From positions 434,001-498,000 of the forward strand of contig NZ_JIAV01000014.1 in NCBI RefSeq assembly GCF_000620645.1: a DNA stretch of 64,000 nt, read 5' to 3'. Origin of the DNA: Nocardioides sp. URHA0032. GTDB lineage: Bacteria; Actinomycetota; Actinomycetes; Propionibacteriales; Nocardioidaceae. A model generated the notes under the pieces. It had not been told where the DNA came from. It did not search any database and saw only the letters and a list, made by a program, of their open reading frames with translations. Of this stretch, positions 55,758-62,815 are shown piece by piece; the stretch's first letter is position 1, and every line of letters begins with the position of its first letter. The position numbers were made by a program, and so were the translations under genes.

Positions 55758-56200
55758 CGGACGCGAGGATCCCGGTGCTCAAGAACATCGACCCCCTCCT
55801 CGACGCCGCGCTGCTCGGCCACCTCGCCGCGATGGGGCACGGGGACGTGCTGGCGATCGTCGACCGCAACTACCCGGCGGCGTCGACCGCCCGTCGGCTG
55901 GTCAGCCTGCCCGGGGTGGACGTCCCCACGGCCGCGCGGGCGATCCTGTCGGTCCTCCCCGTCGACACCTTCGTCGAGCCGGCCGTCCTCCGGATGGGCG
56001 CCGTCGGCGAGGAGGGCGTCGTCCAGGAGGTCCATGCCGACCTGCAGGCGGTGGTCGACGAGGCCGAGGGACGCCCCGTCCCGTCGGCCCCGGTCGAGCG
56101 CTTCGAGTTCTACCGCCGCGCGGCCGCGGCGTACGTCGTGGTCGCCACGACCGAGGCCCGGCCCTACGGCTGCTTCCTCCTCACCAAGGGCGTCGTCTGA
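55754..56200 (+). CDS. RbsD/FucU-family sugar mutarotase
   Basis: Protein of 148 aa catalysing anomer interconversion of free sugars such as fucose or ribose. 'LKNIDPLLDAALLGHLAAMG' followed by His29 (in 'GHGD') and 'VDRNYPA' match FucU, as does the C-terminal 'YGCFLLTKGVV'. GTG 55754 overlaps the Rieske stop. Its presence implies that a free monosaccharide is imported or released in the cytoplasm. Confidence 0.88.
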   Translation: MTDARIPVLKNIDPLLDAALLGHLAAMGHGDVLAIVDRNYPAASTARRLVSLPGVDVPTAARAILSVLPVDTFVEPAVLRMGAVGEEGVVQEVHADLQAVVDEAEGRPVPSAPVERFEFYRRAAAAYVVVATTEARPYGCFLLTKGVV

Positions 56201-56219
56201 ATTTCAGCCCTTGGGGGTC

Positions 56220-56248
56220 TTGCGCGGGCGGCGCGCCCGGCCTACGTT
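56220..56248 (+). promoter_or_regulatory. Promoter of GH10-like gene
   Basis: TTGCGC (56220-56225), 17-nt spacer, TACGTT (56243-56248). The predicted start near 56255 coincides with the operator candidate. Confidence 0.55.
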
Positions 56249-56252
56249 CGTG

Positions 56253-56264
56253 CCAATCGATTTG
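56253..56264 (+). promoter_or_regulatory. LacI-style operator candidate 2
   Basis: CCAATCGATTTG with a perfect AATCGATT core and a central CG, as LacI-family sites have. It overlies the predicted transcription start of the glycosidase gene. Confidence 0.5.
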
Positions 56265-56330
56265 CGTGACTCTCGTCACACAGCGCCGTACAGGGCCGGT
56301 CGGGACGGCCCGCCACTCCGAGGAGCCGCC

Positions 56331-57545
56331 ATGAACGACACCCCCTCCGTCGCCCGCCGTTCCCTGCTCCTGGGCGCGGCTGGAGCCGCCGCCGGCCTGG
56401 CCACCGTGGGGCTGCCGGAAGCCGGTGCGCTCGCCGCCGGGGCGCTGTCGCCCGCCCGGACCGTGGACGCCACCGGCCGTCCGCCGCTGTGGCGCCAGGC
56501 CGAGAACAAGGGCATCGTCTTCGGGTCGTCGATCGCGACCTGGCAGCTGGACAAGCGCTACCCCCACCTGTTCGCGCGGGAGGCCGGCCTGCTGTTCACC
56601 GAGGACGACCTGCTCTGGTACCAGCTCAAGCCGACGCCCGACTCTCGACTCAACTTCGGGCCGGGCGACCAGATCATCGCCTTCGCCGAGCAGCACCGCC
56701 AGCTCACCATCGGAGCCCATCTCGCCTGGGACGAGGGCTTCGGCGACGGCTGGTCCGACGACGACCTGTGGGGCCTCAGCCGGAAGAAGGCCCGCAAGCT
56801 GCTCTACAGCGTGATCGGCCGCGAGGTCCGGCACTACCGGGGCCGGATGAACGGCTGGATCGTCGCCAACGAGGTCACCGATCCCTACGACGCCGACAAG
56901 CACGGCTTCCGCACCAACGTGCCGTGGTACAACACGATCGGCCCCGGCTACATCGCCGAGTCCTTCCACATCACCCGGGAGCAGGACCCGAAGGCGCTGC
57001 GGATCATCAACGAGTTCGGCTTCGAGACCGTCAACGAGTGGGGTGACCGTGCCGAGCCGCGTCGTCGTGCCTTCCTCAAGGCGCTGGACCGGCTGCACCA
57101 CGTGGGCGCGCCGGTCCAGGCGGTCGGCATCCAGGGACACCTGCTCGCTGACGGCTTCGGCCACAAGTTCCACGAGCGCGGCTACCGGGCGTTCCTGCGC
57201 GACATCGCGGACCGCGGGCTGCACATCCTGGTCACCGAGCTGGACGTCCTCGACGACGGGCTGCCCAAGGCCTTCGAGCCGCGCGACCGGATGGTCGCCG
57301 ACGTCTACCGTCGCTACCTCGACGTGACGCTCGATGAGAAGGCCGTGAAGGTGGTCAACGCGTTCGGGCTGACCGACCGCTACACCTGGCTCGACGAGGA
57401 CCGACCGCGCGAGGACGGCAGCCACCGCCGGCCGCTTGCCTTCGACCGGAGCATGAAGCCGAAGCCGGCGTACTACGCGATCAGCCACGCGTTCCGGCAC
57501 GCGCCGCACCGCCACCAGCTCTGGAGGCTGAAGAAGGGCCAGTAG
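56331..57545 (+). CDS. Tat-exported GH10-like endo-glycosidase (xylanase family)
   Basis: Secreted protein of 404 aa. A twin-arginine signal 'RRSLLLGAAGAAAG' begins at residue 9, and the catalytic (beta/alpha)8 domain follows from about 55. The acid/base is probably Glu181 ('IVANEV') and the nucleophile Glu303 ('LVTELDV'). The usual GH10 motif GHTLVWH is replaced by 'GAHLAWDEG', and the spacing between the two Glu is long, so it is a divergent branch. The likely role is cleavage of xylan or a related beta-glycan outside the cell, feeding the nearby transporter. ATG 56331 has GAGGAG. Confidence 0.83.
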   Translation: MNDTPSVARRSLLLGAAGAAAGLATVGLPEAGALAAGALSPARTVDATGRPPLWRQAENKGIVFGSSIATWQLDKRYPHLFAREAGLLFTEDDLLWYQLKPTPDSRLNFGPGDQIIAFAEQHRQLTIGAHLAWDEGFGDGWSDDDLWGLSRKKARKLLYSVIGREVRHYRGRMNGWIVANEVTDPYDADKHGFRTNVPWYNTIGPGYIAESFHITREQDPKALRIINEFGFETVNEWGDRAEPRRRAFLKALDRLHHVGAPVQAVGIQGHLLADGFGHKFHERGYRAFLRDIADRGLHILVTELDVLDDGLPKAFEPRDRMVADVYRRYLDVTLDEKAVKVVNAFGLTDRYTWLDEDRPREDGSHRRPLAFDRSMKPKPAYYAISHAFRHAPHRHQLWRLKKGQ

Positions 57546-57553
57546 GGGGACTG

Positions 57554-57612
57554 CTCGCGGGCTACCGGACCTGGACGACCGCCGCCTCGGCGGCGGACCG
57601 GTAGCCCGCGAG
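57554..57612. terminator. 15-bp inverted repeat at convergent gene ends
   Basis: A perfect 15-bp repeat (57554-57568 with 57598-57612) spans the stop codon and last codons of the oxidoreductase gene, 9 nt after the glycosidase stop. The 29-nt loop contains a smaller GCCGCC hairpin. It probably terminates transcription from both sides. Confidence 0.65.
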
Positions 57613-58584
57613 TGCGACCTCCAGGGCGCGCACGCCGTCCGCGCCGTCGGCGCCGGGCTCCTGGTGGACGCCGGTGCGGACCGAGGTGAGGAAGCCCTCG
57701 ATCATCGCCCGGTCGGCGTCCTCGGCGAACGACGCGTACCGCAGGCCCCGTGGCCCGCCGTCGCGGGTGCTGACCACCTGGACCGACTCGGCCAGGTCGT
57801 TGAGGTCGAGGGCGCCCTCGGTGCCGACCAGGCGCAGGTGGAAGTCGTAGTCCCACGGGTGGTCGGCCGGCACGGACCAGCTCGGGTCGATGCTGCCGAC
57901 CGCGCCGTTCTCGAAGCGCAGGGACACCACGGCGACGTCGTCGACGCCGCAGTCCCAGAGCAGCGCGCCGGCCTCGGCCGAGACCTCGGCGACCTCGAGC
58001 CCGGTGACGTGCCGCATCACGTCGGTGACGTGCACCGAGTGGTCGATGAGCGCTCCCCCGCCGGCCGCGACCGGGTCGGTGATCCAGGCCGGGTACGCCG
58101 GCGGCAGCGGCGGACGGCCCCGGTTGCCACCCACGACGCCGATCAGGTCGCCGAGCCGACCGGCCCGGACGGCGTCGCGGGCGCGGGCGACCACGGGCAG
58201 GAAGCGCGAGACGAAGGCCAGGTGCAGCTGGACGCCGGCGGCGTCGCAGGCGGCCACGATCGCGTGTGCGTCCTCGAGCGTCGTGGCGATCGGCTTCTCG
58301 CAGAGCACGTGCCTGCCGTGCCGGGCCGCGAGCTCGACGTGGGCGCGGTGGTCGGCGTTCGCGCTGCAGACCAGGACCGCATCGGCGGACTCGACGAGCT
58401 CGTCGGCGTCCCCGGCGGCCTCGATGCCGAAGTCCTGGCGGATCCAGCGGGTGTGCTCCGGCTCGACGTCGTGGATGCCGACGACCTGGGCGTGCGGTGA
58501 CCGGGTCAGCGCACGCGCGTACGCCCACGCGTGGCCCATGTGCGCGGCGCCCAGGATCGCGACGCGGGTCGGCGTGCCGTTCAC
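57562..58584 (-). CDS. Gfo/Idh/MocA-family oxidoreductase
   Basis: NAD(P)-dependent sugar dehydrogenase-like protein of 340 aa. The Rossmann motif 'VAILGAAHMGHAWAYA' is at the N-terminus and 'CEKPIATT' carries the catalytic Lys. The C-terminal domain has 'GGALIDHSVHVTDVM' with the conserved Asp-His. It is the last gene of the sugar operon, linked by GTGA overlap to a paralogue. The substrate is a sugar or inositol-like polyol, not identifiable. Confidence 0.9.
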   Translation of the reverse strand: MNGTPTRVAILGAAHMGHAWAYARALTRSPHAQVVGIHDVEPEHTRWIRQDFGIEAAGDADELVESADAVLVCSANADHRAHVELAARHGRHVLCEKPIATTLEDAHAIVAACDAAGVQLHLAFVSRFLPVVARARDAVRAGRLGDLIGVVGGNRGRPPLPPAYPAWITDPVAAGGGALIDHSVHVTDVMRHVTGLEVAEVSAEAGALLWDCGVDDVAVVSLRFENGAVGSIDPSWSVPADHPWDYDFHLRLVGTEGALDLNDLAESVQVVSTRDGGPRGLRYASFAEDADRAMIEGFLTSVRTGVHQEPGADGADGVRALEVALAGYRSAAEAAVVQVR

Positions 58585-59582
58585 AGGGTCTCCCAGGTGG
58601 TCAGGTCGATCGTCCGCCCGGTGCGGGCCGACTCCAGCGCTCCCAGGGCGGTGCGCAACGACTCCGTCGCCTCGGTCGCCGGCACCGGCGGCGGACCGCC
58701 GGCGCGTACGGCGTCGAAGAAGGCGCCGAGCTCACGGGTGAACTCCCGGTCGCCGAGCACGTCCCACCACTCCGTGTCGCTCTCGCGCTGGTGGAGGACG
58801 CCGCCCATCAGGTGGTCGTAGTCCCACGAGATCCGGCCCTCGGTGCCGACGATCTCCGCGCGCAGCTTGAAGCCGCGCGAGACCGGGTGGGCCCAGCTGC
58901 ACTCCACGTGCGCGATCGCGCCGTTGGCGTAGCGGACCGTCGCGAGCGTGTACGTGTTCGGCCCGGCGCCGCTGTCGGCGGCCATGCAGTGCACACGTAC
59001 GGCGGGGCTGCCGATCACCCAGGCCGCGTAGTCGAAGCTGTGCACCGCCTGGTCGAGCAGCGGCCCGCCCGAGGTCGCCGGGTCCGCGAGCCAGCCGGCC
59101 TCGCTCCACCCCGGCAGCGAGGTGGTCGTCGAGTGGGTGATCATCCGGACCTGCCCGATCTCGCCGGCCTCGGCCACGTCACGGGCCAGCCGGTGGTCCG
59201 GGCCGTAGCGGGCCACCTGCCCGATCGAGAGGATCCCGGGCGCGGCCTCGGCCGCCGCGAGCACGCGGCGCGCCTCCTCGACCGTGCGGGTGATCGGCTT
59301 CTCGCAGAGCACGTGCCGGCCGGCCTCGAGCGCCCGGATCGTGGCGTCCGCGTGGGTGGTCGGCGGCGTGCAGATGTCGACGACGTCCACGCCGAGGTCG
59401 AGGATCGCATCCAGGTCGGGCACGACCTGCGCGCCGTACTGCTCCGCGATCCGTTCGGCCTTGCCCGGGACCGGGTCGGCGACGGCGACGAGCCGCACGC
59501 CGGCCGCGGCCCGGTAGGCGTGCGCGTGCACCCCGGCGATCATGCCGGCCCCCAGCAGGCCGACGGTGAGCTCGGAGCTCAT
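58581..59582 (-). CDS. Gfo/Idh/MocA-family oxidoreductase
   Basis: Paralogue of the preceding enzyme, 333 aa, with 'VGLLGAGMIAGVHAHAY' and 'CEKPITRT', and 'GGPLLDQAVHSFDYA' in the C-terminal domain. Here Gln-Ala-Val-His replaces the common Asp-xx-xHxxD pattern of its partner, so the two probably catalyse different steps. ATG 59582 overlaps the isomerase stop (ATGA). Confidence 0.9.
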   Translation of the reverse strand: MSSELTVGLLGAGMIAGVHAHAYRAAAGVRLVAVADPVPGKAERIAEQYGAQVVPDLDAILDLGVDVVDICTPPTTHADATIRALEAGRHVLCEKPITRTVEEARRVLAAAEAAPGILSIGQVARYGPDHRLARDVAEAGEIGQVRMITHSTTTSLPGWSEAGWLADPATSGGPLLDQAVHSFDYAAWVIGSPAVRVHCMAADSGAGPNTYTLATVRYANGAIAHVECSWAHPVSRGFKLRAEIVGTEGRISWDYDHLMGGVLHQRESDTEWWDVLGDREFTRELGAFFDAVRAGGPPPVPATEATESLRTALGALESARTGRTIDLTTWETL

Positions 59583-60769
59583 CGCCCGCGCACCTCGATG
59601 GCCGGGGCCGCGGTGTGCAGGTCGGGCCCGAAGAACGTGAACACCACGAGGTCCTCGCTTCCCGTGTTGACGACCTCGTGGTCGCGGGTCGCGACGTCGT
59701 GGGTGACGACCAGCTCGTCCAGGCCCGGCTCGCCGCCCCGGACCTCGTGGCCGGCCCAGGTGCCGGTCCCCGACCACGCGAAGACGCTGTAGACCCCGGG
59801 CTCGCGGAGCCGGTGGGTGCCGCCGGGCGGCAGCACCAGCCGCTTCCCGGCGTACCTGCTGGTGTTGTAGAAGACCCAGGCCTCCTCGCCGTCGCCGGCC
59901 ACGCCGGCGACCGGGCGCGGCGAGAGGTGGCGGTTCTCGTAGAACCAGGGGTCTCCGTTGACGTCCCAGTCCACGAAACGGAGCGGGAACCGCTCTCCCT
60001 CGCGCTCGCGGTCCTCGTCGCGCACGTCCTTGAAGAGCAGGTCCTTGGAGATGATCGTCCCGGCGTTGAGCGCCTGGAACATGGCCAGGACGTCCGAGTC
60101 CTCCTGCAGCTCGAGCGTCAGCGCGGTGCCCGGGGCGTGCAGTACCCCGGACGGCACGTGGAACCCCTCGCCGGGCACCTGGAGCTCGGCACGGGCGTGG
60201 CGCAGGATCAGGTCGCTGTCCCAGTCCACGAGGTACGGCAGCAGCGTCTCGTGGGCCCGCTGCTCGGCGATCCACGGGTGCACGCCGAAGAAGGTCTCGG
60301 GGTGCGCGCCCAGCTCCACACCGGGCAGGAAGTGGTAGGACTCGTCCTTGGCGTTGCAGCCGACCAGCCGGGCGAGATCCTGCGGCGGGTGGACGTGGTA
60401 CGGCAGCCGGTACCCGTAGTCGAAGATCTTGGCCAGCCGGCCGAGCCCGCCCGGATGCGTCGCGGCGTACTCCTCGCCGAGCAGCGCCACGGGGTCGGCG
60501 GCCACGGCGTCGCGAAGCAGAATCCGCTCGCCGTGGTCGCCGACGAGGTGGCTCAGTCCCTCGTCCTCCGGTCCGACCCGGTTGTCGGCCCGGGTGGTCG
60601 AGGCGAGCCACCGCTCGCAGATCGCGCCGCGGTCCCCCACGTCGTACGCGTCCTCGGGTAGGCCGAGCCGGCGTCCCGGCGGCAGGAAGTCACGCGCCAC
60701 CCAGGCCGGCTCGCACCGCAGGACGCCGTTCCCGTCCGCGAGCAGGCGGGCGAGGACGTCGCGCGTCAA
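59579..60769 (-). CDS. Class I mannose-6-phosphate isomerase-like cupin protein
   Basis: Protein of 396 aa with two cupin-like halves. Zinc-site motifs: His125-x-His127 in 'YHVHPPQ', 'KDESYHFL' (141-148) and 'HVPSGVLHAPGT'. It probably isomerises a sugar or sugar phosphate. No ATG or GTG fits upstream of the conserved part; TTG 60769, overlapping the permease stop as TTGA, is the best start. It lies between the ABC permease and the dehydrogenases. Confidence 0.78.
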   Translation of the reverse strand: MTRDVLARLLADGNGVLRCEPAWVARDFLPPGRRLGLPEDAYDVGDRGAICERWLASTTRADNRVGPEDEGLSHLVGDHGERILLRDAVAADPVALLGEEYAATHPGGLGRLAKIFDYGYRLPYHVHPPQDLARLVGCNAKDESYHFLPGVELGAHPETFFGVHPWIAEQRAHETLLPYLVDWDSDLILRHARAELQVPGEGFHVPSGVLHAPGTALTLELQEDSDVLAMFQALNAGTIISKDLLFKDVRDEDREREGERFPLRFVDWDVNGDPWFYENRHLSPRPVAGVAGDGEEAWVFYNTSRYAGKRLVLPPGGTHRLREPGVYSVFAWSGTGTWAGHEVRGGEPGLDELVVTHDVATRDHEVVNTGSEDLVVFTFFGPDLHTAAPAIEVRGR

Positions 60770-61785
60770 CCCTTGACACCCGTCACGGCGATGCCCCGGA
60801 CGAACTGCCGCTGGAAGATGATGAACACGATGACCATCGGCAGCGTGGCGATGACCGAGCCCGCGAACAGCAGGTTCCAGTCCGTCCGGTTCTGCACGAC
60901 GAACAACGCGAGCCCCACCGGTGCGGTGGTGTGCTCCGGGTCCCCCGACGTGACCAGCAGCGGCCAGAGGAAGTCCTCCCACGAGTACTGGAAGGTGAAG
61001 ATCGCGTTGGCGGCGAGCGCGGGAGCGCAGAGCGGCAGCACGACGCTCCAGAAGATCCGGAACTCGCCGGCGCCGTCGATGCGGGCGGCGTCGAGCAGCT
61101 CGTCGGGGATCGTCGACATGTACTGGCGCAGCAGGAAGATGCCGAAGGCGCCGACGATGCCCGGCATGATCAGGCCCCAGTAGGAGCCCAGCCAGCCGTG
61201 CCCGCCGCTGCCCAGCCAGTCGTTCCCGCCGAAGAACGGGATGTGCTGGATGATGATGTAGTTGGGGATCAGCGTGATCTGGCCAGGGACCATCATGGTC
61301 CCCAGGAAGAGCACGAAGATCACGTTGCGACCCGGGAACTTCCGCTTCGCGAACGTGTAGGCGCAGAGCGCGTTGAAGAACGTCTGCAGCACGGTCACGG
61401 TGATCGCGACGAACGCGCTGTTGGCGAACCATCTCCAGTCGCCGTGCCCCTGGCCCTGCTGCGCCTTCGTGAGGTGACCGACGTTCAGGAAGCCCCGGTA
61501 GCCGTCGAGCGTGGGGTCGCCGGGGATCCACGTCGGCGGGTTCTGGAAGATCGTGCTCAGCGGCTGCATCGACGCGCTGATCAGCCAGGCGAAGGGCGCG
61601 ACGAACAGGATCGCGATCGGCGCCAGGACGACGTACGTCAGGAGCTTCGCCCGGAGGGACACGTGCTCCTTCTCCCGGGGTGCGCCCGGCGGGCGCTTGG
61701 CGCGCCGCCGCCGCGGGGCCGGCAGGATCGGCTCGATCTCGCTGACGAGACGGCTCGCGGTGGGCTCCTCGGTCAGCCCCGTCAT
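60766..61785 (-). CDS. Carbohydrate ABC transporter permease (MalG-type)
   Basis: Inner-membrane permease of 339 aa with six segments. The cytoplasmic EAA loop is 'LLDAARIDGAGEFRIFWSVV'. A proline- and arginine-rich N-terminal extension of about 50 residues precedes the first segment. It pairs with the other permease (ATGA overlap). Part of a CUT1-type importer for oligosaccharides. Confidence 0.93.
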   Translation of the reverse strand: MTGLTEEPTASRLVSEIEPILPAPRRRRAKRPPGAPREKEHVSLRAKLLTYVVLAPIAILFVAPFAWLISASMQPLSTIFQNPPTWIPGDPTLDGYRGFLNVGHLTKAQQGQGHGDWRWFANSAFVAITVTVLQTFFNALCAYTFAKRKFPGRNVIFVLFLGTMMVPGQITLIPNYIIIQHIPFFGGNDWLGSGGHGWLGSYWGLIMPGIVGAFGIFLLRQYMSTIPDELLDAARIDGAGEFRIFWSVVLPLCAPALAANAIFTFQYSWEDFLWPLLVTSGDPEHTTAPVGLALFVVQNRTDWNLLFAGSVIATLPMVIVFIIFQRQFVRGIAVTGVKG

Positions 61786-62735
61786 GAGACGCCCTCGTTG
61801 TCGCGGAACAGCCGGATCTGGAAGACCGTGAACACCAGCAGCATCGCGAACAGCGCGAAGGCCAGGGTGCTCGCATATCCCATGTCGTAGTACTTGAAGG
61901 CCCAGAGGTACATGTAGTACACCATCGTCTCCGTCTTGTTGACGGGCCCGCCGTTGGTCATCACGAAGATCTGGGTGAAGACCTGCAGCGAGCCGATGAT
62001 GCTGATCACGAGCAGGAACAGCGTCGTCGGCCGGAGCATCGGGATGGTGACGTACCACAGCCGACGCAACGTCCCGGCGCCGTCGAGCATCGCCGACTCG
62101 TAGAGCTGCTCGGGGATGGCCTGGAGGCCGGCCAGGTAGACGACCATCGAGAACCCCACGCCGCTCCACACGCTCATCAGCACGACGGCCGGCATGGCGA
62201 GGTTCTTGTCCGAGAGCCACAGCAGCGGGTGGTCGATGAGGTGGCCCTTCATCAGGTAGTAGTTGAAGAGCCCGTACTGGCCGTTGTAGAGCCACTTCCA
62301 CAGCAGGGCGGAGACCACGAACGGCGTGACGACGGGCAGGTAGTACGCGGTCCGGAAGACGGCACGGCCGCGGATCGGCTGGTTGAGCAGCAGCGCCAGC
62401 ACCAGGCCGATGATCATCGTCAGGGGGATCGACGCGCCGGTGAAGTAGGCGGTGTTGAGGACCGACTGGACGAACCGCTCGTCGTGGATCATGTCCTCGT
62501 AGTTCTGGAGACCGACGTACGGCTTCGTCGGCTCGATGATGCTCCACCGGTGGAACGTCAGGTAGATCGCGAAGACCAGGGCCGCGAGCGTGAAGATCGA
62601 GAACAGGATCACGCCCGGGGCGAGGAACAGGTACGCCGATCGCTCTCGCCAGATCCTCCAGAAGAAGCGACGCACCCGGGTCTCCCGGACGTCCTTCTTC
62701 GCGCCCTTCGCAGCCGGCGCCACCGCCGTCGACAT
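61782..62735 (-). CDS. Carbohydrate ABC transporter permease (MalF-type)
   Basis: Membrane permease of 317 aa, six segments, with the EAA loop 'QLYESAMLDGAGTLRRLWYV'. A lysine- and arginine-rich N-terminus precedes 'YLFLAPGVILFSIF'. It lies 80 nt downstream of the binding-protein gene, beyond a strong hairpin. No ATPase gene is in the visible operon; actinobacterial CUT1 systems commonly share MsiK. Confidence 0.93.
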   Translation of the reverse strand: MSTAVAPAAKGAKKDVRETRVRRFFWRIWRERSAYLFLAPGVILFSIFTLAALVFAIYLTFHRWSIIEPTKPYVGLQNYEDMIHDERFVQSVLNTAYFTGASIPLTMIIGLVLALLLNQPIRGRAVFRTAYYLPVVTPFVVSALLWKWLYNGQYGLFNYYLMKGHLIDHPLLWLSDKNLAMPAVVLMSVWSGVGFSMVVYLAGLQAIPEQLYESAMLDGAGTLRRLWYVTIPMLRPTTLFLLVISIIGSLQVFTQIFVMTNGGPVNKTETMVYYMYLWAFKYYDMGYASTLAFALFAMLLVFTVFQIRLFRDNEGVS

Positions 62736-62766
62736 ACCTGCTCCTTCTCTCGTCAGGGAAACCGTC

Positions 62767-62791
62767 CGCCCGGGCCGAGTCGGCCCGGGCG
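62767..62791 (-). terminator. Hairpin between binding-protein and permease genes
   Basis: An inverted repeat of 12-nt arms (62767-62778, 62780-62791) folds as a 10-bp GC stem with a 5-nt loop. It probably gives partial termination or 3' protection, keeping binding protein in excess over permeases. Confidence 0.7.
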
Positions 62792-62815
62792 AACGGGCGG
62801 TGCGTGGTGCAGAGG

